Assembly: GCA_037893245.1 (NCBI GenBank)
Contig: JBAIAA010000437.1
Location: 853,618 to 917,617, forward strand
Length of the DNA: 64,000 bases
Direction: 5' to 3'
Source: Crossaster papposus
Taxonomy: Eukaryota; Echinodermata; Asteroidea; Velatida; Solasteridae
A program made the translations under genes and the position numbers. The notes under the pieces are model-generated. The model ran no database searches, was not told where the DNA came from, and worked only from the letters and a program-made list of their open reading frames with translations. Shown here in pieces: positions 10,213 to 21,791 of the stretch. Positions within the stretch are counted from its first letter, which is position 1. Every line of letters starts with the position of its first letter.

Positions 10213-13065
10213 GTGTCGCACTTATACCTTTGAGTACAAGATTCACAATGTCAAGAAGGATGATAATGTTAATTTGTGGGTCCTTGATATTGAAATTGGT
10301 GATTTTCGGATAACATTAATCAATTTTAATTTAAGCCGCTTTTATATAATCAAGTTTTTGATCTTCCTTCTGGTTTGAATAAAACTCGTGCGATTCTTTG
10401 TGGGGATTGAAATTTGATTTTAGAAGTAAATTTAGATTAGATAAACTATTTGCCTGTTAATAACTCTTTGTCCAGATATAGAGTGCTTCAGTTGTGTAAT
10501 AATTTATATTTAGTCATATATGAGTCCTATATGGTAGCCGGTGATAGGCTCATTGAGTTGAGTCGTAAGCCCGTGCACCTGAATGCTTGGTCACATACAC
10601 CACGCAACTTGTTTTTGGTTCTTATCCCCTCACCGCCAAATGCAACTGTACGTTCTATCCAATTTTTCTCGATTTCTCATATATACCCTTTGAGAAAAAA
10701 AGTAATAATCATAATAAATAAATTAACAGAGAACCAGTTGAAAACGAATGCTTTTCACAGCCTCCATGATCATACAACTTTGGACAGGTCAGTTAAACGA
10801 TATTTACTATAAAATCCACCTTCCAAATTCACACATTTCTGACAATTACCAATGGTGTATTTAACCTTGCATTTTTTTTGCAAAATTGGCCCTTTCAAAA
10901 AAAGAAGACTTTTTGAGAAATTAAAACACTGTAAGAGGTTAGTCTTATATTTTAATTACAATTGACCCTTTCAGTACCAAGGCATATTTTGACACTATGT
11001 TTAGGTTACAACAGTAATTACATGATATGACCAGTTAGTGACTAAGTACTTGTTGCCAAGTTTTAGTGTATAGCGCCCTCGCAAGGCAAAGTAATGAAAG
11101 GCCACTCTTCTTTAAAGACACAGTGATCACCACAAAGAAGGGGGGGGGGGGGGTCTCTTCGTCCCATGTCTTGCTTTATATATGTACATTATGTATAGTA
11201 GAGGTTTGGGGAATTATGCAAAAGAATATGTAGAGATGTTTTTAAGATTTATATAAATATGTATATTGTGTATAGTAGAGGTTTGGGGAATTATGCAAAA
11301 GGTATGTAGAGATGTTTTACTTTTTTTTTTAAACAAGAGGTTTCTTGTTGATGTGCATTTTTACGAGATAATAGAAGATTATGTGACAAATGAATGGGGT
11401 CTTGAGTGTTACTTTAAGTCCCTTTGTTAGTTATTATCGAGGTGTCGCAATTTTGTTTAATAATAATTTTGAGTACAAGATTCACAATGTCAAGAAGGAC
11501 TGATGGTAATTTGTGGATCCTTGATATTGAAATTGGTGATTTTCGGTTAACATAATTTGAGCCGCTTTTTTATAATCACGTTTTTGATCTTCTTTCTGGT
11601 TCGAATAATACTCATGCAATTCTTTGTGGGGATGGAAATTTTCATTTTAGAAGTGAATTTAGATTTGATAAACTATTTGCCTTTTAATAATCCTTTGTCC
11701 AGATATAGAGTGCTTCAGTTGTGTAATGATTTATATTTAGTTGGTGCATGGATAATCCACAACATGATACTCTTAAACAGTAAAGATTAATTCGTTTCTT
11801 AATTATGGCTGAACTTAATACCAAGTTATTCAGCTGCGATATTATAGCCCGGTTATAGGTCCGACCTATAACCGGGGTGTCGCACTTATACCTTTGAGTA
11901 CAAGATTCACAATGTCAAGAAGGATGATAATGTTAATTTGTGGGTCCTTGATATTGAAATTGGTGATTTTCGGATAACATTAATCAATTTTAATTTAAGC
12001 CGCTTTTATATAATCAAGTTTTTGATCTTCCTTCTGGTTTGAATAAAACTCGTGCGATTCTTTGTGGGGATTGAAATTTGATTTTAGAAGTAAATTTAGA
12101 TTAGATAAACTATTTGCCTGTTAATAACTCTTTGTCCAGATATAGAGTGCTTCAGTTGTGTAATAATTTATATTTAGTCATATATGAGTCCTATATGGTA
12201 GCCGGTGATAGGCTCATTGAGTTGAGTCGTAAGCCCGTGCACCTGAATGCTTGGTCACATACACCACGCAACTTGTTTTTGGTTCTTATCCCCTCACCGC
12301 CAAATGCAACTGTACGTTCTATCCAATTTTTCTCGATTTCTCATATATACCCTTTGAGAAAAAAAGTAATAATCATAATAAATAAATTAACAGAGAACCA
12401 GTTGAAAACGAATGCTTTTCACAGCCTCCATGATCATACAACTTTGGACAGGTCAGTTAAACGATATTTACTATAAAATCCACCTTCCAAATTCACACAT
12501 TTCTGACAATTACCAATGGTGTATTTAACCTTGCATTTTTTTGCAAAATTGGCCCTTTCAAAAAAGGAAGACTTTTTGAGAAATTAAAACACTGTAAGAG
12601 GTTAGTCTTATATTTTAATTACAATTGACCCTTTCAGTACCAAGGCATATTTGGTCACTATGCTTAGGTTACAACAGTAATTACATGATAGTTACCAAGT
12701 ACTTTTTGCCAAGTTTTAGTGTATAGCGCCCTCGCAAGGCAAAGTAATGAAAGGCCACTCTTCTTTAAAGTGGTGTTGAATTAAAATGGATTGACAGTAG
12801 CCCAAAAGCAATGAATATTAGATTAATTAAAACAACAATATTGGCACGTGAGAAAAAAAAATTTGGAAGGGTAGGAAAGAATTCTATATCTCACCCCCAC
12901 TTGTTTGCCCTTCATATGAGTTGACAACTACCAAGAAGTGTAAAGGAACACTAATTTAGGAGTGAGACAATTTCAAGTTTTTCCTTGAAAATACTTGGAT
13001 TTTATTCAAAATGAAGGAAATCCGGACAAGTATCCCTAACTTAAGGTTCATCTGTGAATTTTTTT

Positions 13066-14223
13066 AAAAGAAGCTAATTTCAACTGATTTGGGTAGGTAT
13101 GGATATGGACAACTACACAAAAAAAGAAGGAGGGATAGGGGTTGGGGAATTTTTTTTATTAGAGGTCAAAGGTCATTGACCCCTGCCTAAATCCCTAAAA
13201 ATTATATTTCAGCAACAAAATATGGTTGATGATCTTGGTGTCAAAATGCACAGAATTACAATAGAAGATGACATCAAATAATTATTGACCCTTGTGACCA
13301 AATCCTGACCTCCGAAAATGAGGTCAAAGGTCACAAAACAATTTTATTACTAAAATGTCATATTTATAGCAACAAAATATGGTATATAGATGATCTTGGT
13401 GTCAAAATGCACAGGATTATGAAAGAAGATGACATAGAATAACTACTGACCCTTAGAAAAGAGGTCAAAGTTCAAAAATAGACGTATTATTAAAATGTCA
13501 TATTAGTAAAATAACAGGAAAATTACCATGAACAAAAACAAATCTAAGAGGCTAATTTCAACTTATTGTGGCGGGTATGGGGGTTATTATTTATTCCAAG
13601 AGCAAAGAAGGAGGGGGAAATTCCCTTTCTTTGACCCTGCACTAAAACATTATAAATTGTATCTCAGCAGCAGTATGTTTTTCATAGGCCTAGATGATCT
13701 TGGTGTCCAAATGCACAGATTATTATACTAGGAGACAAACACAATATGAAATGGATTCTTCACCACCAAAATACGAGGTTAAAGGTCAAAATGAGCAATT
13801 GGGCGTTATGAGCATTTTGACACCAAGATCATACAAGTACCATATGTTGTTGCCGATATACAATTTATAGTGTTTTAGTCCAGGGTCAATGACCCTTGAC
13901 CTCTGCTCTTCGAATAAATAATAACTCCCATACCCGCCACGCAAGTTGAAATATGACATTTTAGTAATAACATTGTTTTTTGACCTTTGACCTCATTTCC
14001 GGAGGTCAGGATTCGGAGTCATCTTCTTTTGTAATTTTGTGCATTTTGACACCAAGATTATCTATATACCATATTTTGTTGCTGAAATATAATTTGTAGT
14101 GATTTAGGCAGGGGTCAATGACCTTTGACCTCTAATAAAACAAATTCCCCAACCCCCATCCCTCCTTTTTTTTGTAGTTGTCCATACCCATACCCACCAA
14201 AATCAGTTGAAACTAGCTTCTTT
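13066..14223. mobile_element. Foldback-like inverted-repeat block with internal 160-bp subrepeats
   Basis: The left end AAAGAAGCTAATTTCAACTG is answered by CAGTTGAAACTAGCTTCTTT at the right end. The inner words GAGGTCAAAGGTCATTGACC, AACAAAATATGGT and GATCTTGGTGTCAAAATGCA recur two to three times on the left arm and reverse-complemented on the right. The symmetry is degenerate and interrupted, so the element is old. No coding capacity. ORFs here, such as 13528-13731, show no protein signature. Confidence 0.75.
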
Positions 14224-14950
14224 AACTCTTTGCACTCAGCCCCGCGCTACATCTGACTTATAAGTCCCTTAAAAGCTCATGGGGGTCCAAATATTTCCCC
14301 AAAATATAGCCCTATTTGTAAGCTTTCCAATGATAGATAATTATATGGGATTTGTACACTGTAAATGATATTTGTATATACAAACTAGCAACACGTACAA
14401 AATCTTCGAAAACAGGCCTGAGTTTAAAGGGTTAAACAAAATATTACAGATTGGCTCACTATATGGCTAATTTAGGGTTCCTAGCCTGGCGAAGATATAG
14501 TTGAACGGTAGTTTACTTTAAACAGTTGAAAAATCGTTGGTCATGCTCACTGGTTAGCAAGGTTAAAATACGATTATTGTGTAACGTTAGAGCATCGTTT
14601 GCTGAATGTAATGATGGTCGATAGTTGTACTAGTTGATTAAACAAGGTTAAGGCATCATTTCAAGTAGGTTAAAAAGGTTTTAGTTGAACAGCGGTTATA
14701 TAAAGAAACACAGAGTAAAGCAGGGTAATGAAACACTTAACAGGACAACCTAATATTCACAGAGAAGCATCACGAGATACCATGCACCTTTTCCCTGTGT
14801 AAGTTTCATTATTATATGCATGTTTAATTAATGATAGTTTTGCTTTGAACATAATGTCGATTTTTCGGTATTTTAATGTTGACAGATTGCTATTGTGAAA
14901 ACATGCCAAGTATAGATTGGTCACATTGCACGATATTTGTATTCTGCAAA
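14224..14950. other. Non-coding interval
   Basis: AT-rich, with a stretch of mononucleotide-biased repeat-like DNA (ACTCAGCCCCGCGC near 14234) and no open frame with exon-like flanks. Nothing recognised. Confidence 0.4.
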
Positions 14951-14961
14951 AGCCGCAGTAT

Positions 14962-15250
14962 TGTAGCGTCCGTGCCGGTTGGCCGGTAGGGGGCGCTGGA
15001 GCGATTTCACGGTGGTCGGATCGCCCTGGTGGCTCCTGCTTGTGCGCTCCGGAAACCCGTCCCCAGATCGCGCATACGCCGAACCAGTTCAGACCAGTTC
15101 TAGGTGCCGCGTTATATAGTATGAGCTTCACGACTTGTTTTGTAGGCAAGAGTACACAATAAACGGCAGAGAATCACGGAAATCACGGAACACTTGTCTC
15201 AGGATTCCTTCTTGTGTATTGTGTCGACCCCAGGAACAATCTACGTTACA
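14962..15250 (+). mobile_element. Solo LTR, 289 bp, with 4-bp target duplication
   Basis: Begins TGTAGCGT and ends ACGTTACA (inverted termini, TG...CA), flanked on both sides by GTAT (14958-14961 and 15251-15254). Inside are a TATATAG box near 15113, an AATAAA signal at 15159 and a GT-rich stretch after it, in the right order for U3-R-U5 on the plus strand. No internal region adjoins it, so it fits an LTR-LTR recombination product of a Gypsy-like or similar element. The open frames across it on both strands are incidental. Confidence 0.8.
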
Positions 15251-15254
15251 GTAT

Positions 15255-16419
15255 CATTAGCCAGGTTTATTGATTTTTAAACCCATATTGCACAATTTGG
15301 CAATGTCCTTATTTGTGTAAATGTATAATTTCCAGGTTCTCCCTTTGGTGGAGTTACAGTTACAGTTTATTCTGCCAGACACTGAGGAAAGGGTTTATAC
15401 GAGTACTCGGATCCCCAACGGTGACGGCGAGGAACACCCTCCGAGGAAAGTCATTCTACGGGCCCCATCGGTACATCGGCAACGCCCCAGCGATTCGCGT
15501 CCAATGCATATGCATGTACCCGTAAAGTTGACACATTATAGACATTACAAACAAGTACATGTACAAAAATTGGCAGATTTTAGTTGTAATATCGTAATGT
15601 AAGCAAATCACTCTTAAATAGCACTAATTAGTCGATTGATTTGTGGTTGTGCCAATTAGTGCCCCATGGGATACTTGATGTGTTCCCTGGACGACGGGGT
15701 TTCTGTGGTTTGGTTTTTCCTTATGATTTTGTTTTGATAACTCAAACATCGGACACTCAAATAAAGTGAGGTTGAAGAACAGTTTTGTTGGACAATGGCT
15801 TCGAGTGTTCTCTGTTCTTTTATTTAGTTTTAATTAATTCAACTCTGACTAGGTGGGTTTCTGTATAGTACGACTAAATTACATATACTGATGGCAAGCT
15901 TAATATACAAATTAAGAAATACATAAATATAAAATAGCCACCAATGACTTTGACAATCTTCTAAAATTATGATGTACAAAGAAAATGTCTTCACAAGGCT
16001 TTGTCAATTACCCAGGCCAATAATAATATGCAGTCAAAAAGTACGTAAATAATACACGCTTCTTTAGGTTGCAGGCAATAAATACCATGCCAATCGACTG
16101 CGTCACCCGTTTTAATCGCTGCCTGAAGCGTATACCAATTAAACGGGTATCATTCTTGCAGATAGCGCAATACAGATATGTACGTATATTGGAAAAGCAC
16201 GAAAATTAAGTGCGTCTTTTCATGGTGAGTCAAAACAATATTTAAACCATATTTATGTCATGTTATTTACCCAATAATAGGTAAGGTTTTTTACGTCAAA
16301 ATACATTGCTTCTATAAACAGCATTCCAATTTGTATTCATTATTTTGTACATACCAGATTTAATAGTGTCGGACTTGTTGTGTAATACACTCACAATGTT
16401 ACCATTTTAAATATATTAC
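15255..16419. other. Mostly non-coding interval
   Basis: A GC-richer patch at 15340-15530 is open in two plus-strand frames but no recognisable protein or clear donor follows. The rest is AT-rich with no repeat I could pair inside the window. Confidence 0.4.
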
Positions 16420-16577
16420 CTGCACGTTTGTAATTTGTCGTTTGGACATCAAAAGCCTCGCTTATTAAAGATGGTGGATAGTCGGACCGGGTGTTAAATT
16501 TGAAGGTGCCGTGAATATTTCTTGTTGCGAAAGACCTCCGACTTCGCTTCATAAAAATAAGGTTGGGAGCTACACTA
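16420..16577 (-). CDS. Candidate internal exon, possibly a downstream exon of the FAM194 gene
   Basis: On the minus strand an acceptor (tttggggcag) and a donor (GTGCAG|gtaata) enclose 158 nt open in one frame: SVAPNLIFMKRSRRSFATRN, then IHGTFKFNTRSDYPPSLISE and AFDVQTTNYKRA. Entry phase is 2, exactly what the last sure exon of the FAM194 gene (ending AG at 26883) needs; the joined codon would be AGT. The composition looks like protein rather than repeat. I do not recognise the sequence, and about 10 kb of transposon-filled DNA separates it from that exon, so membership is an inference. It could belong to an unrelated gene. Confidence 0.5.
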
Positions 16578-17170
16578 CTGCCCCAAATCGTAAAAATTAT
16601 ATTAGTAATATTTATAGAAAGATTATTCATTCATTAGTATAGGCCTAGCTTGGCCTCAGGCTGGTCCGTATTTTTGTGGGTCAAACTGTATAAAATATTT
16701 TTTTCTTCAAGAGAGCAAGCCACATAGGCCTATTGATAAAGTACTTTTTTATAATTTGATCCATTTCCGTTTACTCTCCCTGTAGAGACTGAATTCAACC
16801 ACATCACGCTCCGTCAAGAGGCTTGTGGAGTGGAGCACTTATAAGAAAGAAAATAATTGACCAACAATTTGGCTCATGTTGTTGCTGGTCTTCACGATCA
16901 TTTTACCATTCCACATGACTCTGTCGGAAACAGCTACAAGTGGTGAGCCGGTCATAAATAGGCCTAAAAGTGAAAGTCCTTCTGACTCGACTCGTTCTTA
17001 ACCGGCATTAGACGGAACGGTGCCGACTGGTGGTGATAACAACCTTCGTCCATCAAAACGGTTGCGAACAGACTGTGATAAGTGTGCTCAATAACGTGCT
17101 TATGTTGCAAAGTTAACCACAACGGTTAAAGCGCTGAAAAAACTAACAAGTGAAAAAAAATAAACTCAAA

Positions 17171-17410
17171 ACAGCGTTAAACTTGTAGACTCTCTTCGTC
17201 AGTTTCACACCGAGTTCGTATGAGTGCGTGTATTGATGCCCACGCGCGCCTTTCGCCCTTCGCGAATCCGCGATATATGCATGCTGCATGCTGCGCGCAT
17301 TGATATTATTATTAAGCCTGCACGCAGCATCGCGTATAAAACGCACGTCGTTATACGAACTCGAGTCGGTATGAAACTGATGAAGAGAGCGCAACGTTAC
17401 TAAAACAAAT
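17171..17410. mobile_element. MITE-like inverted repeat
   Basis: Left arm about 17188-17226 (GACTCTCTTCGTCAGTTTCA, CCGAGTTCGTATGAG) against right arm 17350-17393 (TTATACGAACTCGAGTCGGT, ATGAAACTGATGAAGAGAGC): inverted with few mismatches. Ends are not sharply defined. An ORF on the minus strand here is incidental. Confidence 0.55.
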
Positions 17411-17459
17411 TGTACATGTGTATAAATGAGCCTTGCTCTATATACCTTCACGTAATTGT

Positions 17460-18995
17460 CTACGTATTATCACAGACATAAATAAAAAAACGGAATAAGC
17501 AATGTTCCTTCAAGATTGCTGCTATTCATAATCATCAAAGAAATACCCATAGGACTATTTTCACCGTAAACTGGCTCAAGACACGTTGCGGCGGATTAGA
17601 TAATCCTAGACTGGTTAGTACTGTCTCGAACCCACAGTATTTGTTGGCAACGATTGGTGTGTACGTAATAATAACTTGAAACTACTAAAAGTAATGTATT
17701 AATATATTTTTGTTAATTATATCTTCATGTAAATTTCGTTTAAAAAAAAGTCTTTAACGACGCGATATTCGTTAAATCACCATGTGATGGGCAAGTACAT
17801 GTACATAAAATTGACATGGCGTGCATCGGAATTGCTTACATACAAACACTATATAAGCTATGTTGTGACATGGTACAAACTAATATTTTGTTAATGGAGA
17901 CATTTAACTTCATCGCGGATGAAATGCAAGGATGAAAATAGCTAAATTCTGAGCTGTAAATGAGAACGGAAAAACAAACAAAATCAAAGAATAAATACTA
18001 AAACTACAGGGGATAATATTAATAAGTTGCGAGTCAAGCGCCGAATGCGAACGTATGCTTTCTGGAGTTTGCTTTGTCACACGAGGGCGTTCTTCTGCCA
18101 AGGGCGGAGCTAGCTATCTGTACGTTTTTCTTAAAACATTCATGGGAACGTAAACAACATAAACCATTTTTAAATCCCCGCCCGCATAACTGCAAGGAGG
18201 CGGCCATTTTAAAACACTGGGTGCACTATTGCCTAATTCAAGACCCATTGAAACTAGTGTAAAATCAAAAACGTTCAGGGCCAATTAGTTTCATGCAAAT
18301 CTGGGGTTTCTCAAATAACAATCAGATTATTGTCTTGGCCTTCATCTTTTAATTTCTTTTCAATTTTTTTTCAATTTTTGTTTATGTCTCTGAAGAAGAT
18401 CTTGTTAAGATCGAAATATTAGGCCCTCTTATAACTTATTTAATTGTTGGTGGGTTAGCCAATTGATTGTATAATATTTACAACAATACACAAATCACCC
18501 CCCAAAAAAGTGATACTTTCTGAGCCTGCACGCAGCCATTTTACACATTGCACCTCTCCACGTTCTCAGGCAATTGGGACCCATTTTCCAATCGTAATTG
18601 TATCAAGTCTGCCCTTAGATTGAGCCCCCGAACCAGGGAGTTGATCTTAGGCTATATTTACACAATCCAACCTTTTTAAAAACCAAACAGCCTTTTTTTC
18701 TTAAAAACATGTTTGTAAGGACACATTTTATGCTAATGAGCTCGCATAGAAATTCTCACTTCAAATAGGGTGGTGCACCCCTATGAGCCCGCGTTTCGCT
18801 GGGGACGGCCATTTGTGTGGTGCACCCTCTATCGACCTAACATAAGTCGGGTTTTCGGACAATTAATGTGTGGGCTCATTAACCCTGAAAATACAGTTTC
18901 CCACTTCTTCCTTTGAGCAGATGTAAGTAGGGCTATTACTTCAGCTTCCCAACCTATTAAGGCACATCGGTTTGAAACAATCTTAACTGGTGGTC
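17460..18995. other. Non-coding interval
   Basis: AT-rich DNA with no supported gene. Short GC-richer patches near 18070-18260 and 18760-18850 contain no recognisable motif. Confidence 0.4.
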
Positions 18996-19003
18996 GAGCT
19001 AAG

Positions 19004-19074
19004 GGCCGATCGAGTGGTTAAGATCCTCGACTGCAGAATCCATCGCCCGGGTTCGAGTCCCGGTAATTCCGGCC
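19004..19074 (+). pseudogene. tRNA-like sequence (SINE head or tRNA pseudogene)
   Basis: Box A-like CGAGTGGTTAAG and a clean T arm CCGGGTTCGAGTCCCGG are present, with ends GGCCG...CGGCC pairing over five bases. The anticodon stem does not pair, so this is not a working tRNA. A class-II (Ser/Leu-like) origin is suggested by the A box. Confidence 0.5.
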
Positions 19075-19156
19075 GAGTCCATTCTTTTTCAGTTTTAACG
19101 TACGCGGTTTTGCAATCTTATCTTTAAGATAATTAATTTATCGTCCTCAAATACCA

Positions 19157-19230
19157 ACCGCATTTAGCTCAACGGCTTAATTCATCAGGTTAGGACTGTC
19201 CGCGGAGGTTCAGGTTCGCACCTTCACAAA
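19157..19230 (+). pseudogene. Second tRNA-like sequence
   Basis: TTTAGCTCAACGGCTTAATT resembles a D arm, and GGTTCAGGTTCGCACC resembles a T arm with box B. Stems are imperfect. Two tRNA-like stretches within 230 bp suggest SINE-type rather than genuine tRNA genes. Confidence 0.35.
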
Positions 19231-19273
19231 GGTACGAAGTATCGTTTGCTCGCTAGGCAGGCAGCAAGACTCA

Positions 19274-19793
19274 GGCCGTGTCCGAAACGAGTGTCTAGAG
19301 CTACGGTCTACGTCTACAGCTACAGCTACAGCTACAGCTACGTCTACGTAGACGCTAAGCTAGGTAGATATAATTCGGACGCGGCTACGGTAGAGCCTAC
19401 GGCTAGTTATTGCGCCCCCAAGCGATGCTTGAATTAGTGTTTGCAAAATTACGATGTAAGAATTTACAACAATTATCGTCTGCTAGATGTTACGCAATGC
19501 TTGTTTACAGCCAGTCGAAATACCCGATGATATTGACGTATTTGTCGATCGGTTAGTTTCAATTCAATGCACTATCATTAAAAAAAAAAAACCACGAAAA
19601 TTTGCTCCAAAATTAACGTTAGTGCTGCCGCCATTTTGTTTTGCCTGAGCTAGACAACTTCTGTTACGGCTAGATTGTTGTGACGTTGTAGCCGTAGCTG
19701 TAGCTTTAGACGGCATTTCGGACAGCACTACAAAATGGCCGCCGTAGACAATAGACCTAGCCGTAGCTCTAGACACCCGTTTCGGACACGGCC
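19274..19793. mobile_element. MITE, PIF/Harbinger-like ends, TCA target duplication
   Basis: Starts GGCCGTGTCCGAAACGAGTG and ends ACCCGTTTCGGACACGGCC; the inverted similarity continues through TCTAGAGCTACGG. Both sides are flanked by TCA (19271-19273, 19794-19796), or CTCAG if the ends are drawn 2 bp inside. A 3-bp duplication and GGCCGTGTCC-type ends are usual for PIF/Harbinger MITEs. The interior has a (TACAGC)n microsatellite at 19316-19340. Confidence 0.75.
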
Positions 19794-19920
19794 TCAGGGT
19801 GTCGCTCCGTTCATCTCCCTTATATGGTGCGTGGCCATCGGGTTACATGAACATGGGCAGGGCAGGGCAGGGCAGTGAAGGAAGTGTGATGGGCCGGGAT
19901 CATAGAGCCCCGATAGAGCC

Positions 19921-20080
19921 TTATAATGGGAGCCGGTAATAGTCTTAGTGAGTTGAGTCGTAAGTTCGGCCACCTGAGTGCTTGGTCACGTACACCACAT
20001 AACGTTTTTGTTCTAATCCCCTCACCGCCAAATGCGTGCAACTGTACGTTCTATCAATTTTTCACGATTTCTCATTGATA
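19921..20080 (+). repeat. Dispersed copy of the tail of the 1,663-bp unit
   Basis: GAGTTGAGTCGTAAG, ACCTGAGTGCTTGGTCAC, CCCCTCACCGCCAAATGC and AACTGTACGTTCTATC appear in the same order as at 8889-9000 in the tandem array, with about 10-15 percent difference. A GGGCA repeat at 19856-19873 precedes it. Confidence 0.75.
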
Positions 20081-20767
20081 AAAAAGTGATCATAACAAAT
20101 AAATTAACAGATAAAACAAAAAGAAAATGATTTCTTTAACAATTTATTTAAACAGACTGAAACTCAGCCTACGATCGGCGTTAATATTGTAATTGTACAA
20201 TCACGCTTGAGGTAAGTTTATTGGCCAGTACAATTGGCCTAATTGTGGTGTGCATTAACCATAGGACGCGCCGCTGGCCAAAGTAGTGGCCATAGACACA
20301 ATCGGACAATAGATAGTGCTGTCTATATGAACACAGAGCCCTGTGGGTGCAATGTTTTATTTTCAAGAACAATTATATTTTTGCTAATTTTAATTGAAAT
20401 TTAAGGCTAACCCCTTTGCCCTTACAATGTTCGTTTTTCAAAACAAAAGTCAATTTTAATAACAGTGCAAGGGGTTAACCCCTGGCAACTTTCTATTTCT
20501 GGTTAACCCTATGAGTACCGCACGCGCCACCTGGGCTCAAATTTGCATAGACGTTGGCAACCAAAGAGCCTATATGTCCTCATTATAATTGTCGTTACGT
20601 GACCAGCGTTCTCTGATGGCACGAGCGCTTTTGTTTGCAATGTGAAATGTGAACAGCGCCCTCACTTTTTGTGTGGTTTATTATTGGTTTCTAACTAGCT
20701 TGAAAAGCCAGGGCGCACGCGTGCGAAAAAAAACATTATGCATGCCCACGCCACTTAGCTGCCATCA

Positions 20768-20971
20768 TGGCCGAAAACGCTTCCAAGATTTTGTAGCAAC
20801 ATTTGACGAAAGTGATGAAGAAGCAACTCCTTCATCTTCTTCGGCAAAGCCAAACTACAGGTACAGGGAGGTTATACTGAACAGAGTTCAATCATGGAGG
20901 AATCTTATTCCTCCATGCATGGTTCAACTTGGCTTTTCTCGAAATGTTTCGCATCCGACATTCATATGCTA
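20768..20971 (+). pseudogene. piggyBac transposase N-terminal remnant
   Basis: ATG at 20768 reads only nine codons before a stop. One frame over it gives KRFQDFVATFDESDEEATPS, then SSSAKPNYRYREVI. An acidic N-terminus (DESDEE) is usual for piggyBac transposases, and the match to the C-terminal part downstream in orientation supports it. Broken by the frame change near the start and by the LTR insertion. Confidence 0.5.
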
Positions 20972-21023
20972 CTGTGACGGCGGATTAAAAGACCGACCGG
21001 GCGCCCCATAGGATGGGGTTGGT

Positions 21024-21620
21024 ATGGGGTTACCGGCCGCACCAGCAGCCCCTCCAGCCCGAGAAGCTGAAGTCGAGGATGATTCCGATGTCACAGTCCC
21101 CGACGGTGGCCCTGGCGCTGACATGGGTTTACCTGCCGAACCAGTTGTCCCGCCAGAGGGTCAGGAGGTAGGTCTGGAACTTGATGGCAAGAGAGTTGCT
21201 GATGCAGAACCAGCTGCTCGACTGGAAGACAGAGCCGTCGAGTTAGGAGCTGGACCAGATGTTGGCATGGGTTTTCCTACGGCACCTGGTGTCCAGGCTC
21301 CAGAACCGGAAGTCCCTGGGATTCCACTTCATGAGGAGGGACCAGCTGATGCTGCCCATGACGACATCGACCACGATGGACAGGCTGACGAAGCTGACGA
21401 GGACGAGGAGGATGATGCCTTGCACGTCGACGATGGAGCCGAGCGTCATCCCAAACCCGTTCAGCCGGAGGCTGATCCACTTCAGGGAGGAGCGATGGAT
21501 GAGGAGACGTTAGTGGAAGCCGCTCCAGAACCACGCGTGACAAGAAGCGGACGTGGAGTCAATGCTCCAGCATATCTGGAGGATTATGTCCAACGCGTGA
21601 AACTAAAAGGGCGGTACTGA
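21024..21620 (+). pseudogene. C-terminal tail of LTR-retrotransposon polyprotein
   Basis: 198 codons ending TGA at 21618-21620. A long Pro/Glu/Asp-rich linker with three related MG(L/F)P.AP repeats is followed by RVTRSGRGVNAPAYLEDYV. The TRSGR...PAYLEDY ending is the usual extreme C-terminus of Gypsy/Copia-type pol polyproteins after integrase. Protease, RT and integrase are absent, and the frame is fused to the truncated 5' LTR, so it has no own start. Confidence 0.7.
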
Positions 21621-21791
21621 GGGACAAGACACGGGTATTTGTTACAACGTGGACGGGAAACTTCGAACATATGTTTATGTTGGTGACTGTGCATAGGACA
21701 TTGTATACATGGATTGATAAGTGTGATCACGAATGTAAAACCCTACAGAGACTTATAGGACGGTTGGTGCGAGTTTTGTTTAGCTAGCTAG

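Larger units (their letters stand above)
7793..12770 (+). repeat. Tandem array: 1,663-bp unit in three copies
   Basis: Copies begin at 7793, 9456 and 11119, each with CACA(A/G)TGATCACCACAAAG, a G run and TCTCTTCGTCC, and end with CACTCTTCTTTAAAG. Copies 2 and 3 are almost identical; copy 1 differs at scattered bases, and copy 3 has a small deletion near 12690. Each unit holds two diverged versions about 430 bp apart of the same LINE endonuclease segment (GAGTACAAGATTCACAATGT, CTTGATATTGAAATTGGTGA), separated by a hairpin. The unit's tail (GACAGGTCAGTTAAACGATA) is a dispersed repeat found at five or more other places here. So a composite of transposon debris was amplified as a block, most recently from copy 2 to copy 3 or the reverse. 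Confidence 0.95.

Noticed and set aside
14757..15162. ORFs of 130 and 81 codons on opposite strands
   Set aside because: They lie across the solo LTR (14962-15250) and share no protein signature.
15321..15602. Possible plus-strand exon reading VELQLQFILPDTEERVYTST
   Set aside because: A second frame is equally open, the pyrimidine tract before the candidate acceptor is weak, and no partner exon in phase was found. Kept only as a remark.
19004..19074. Functional tRNA gene
   Set aside because: T arm and part of the acceptor pair well, but there is no anticodon stem.
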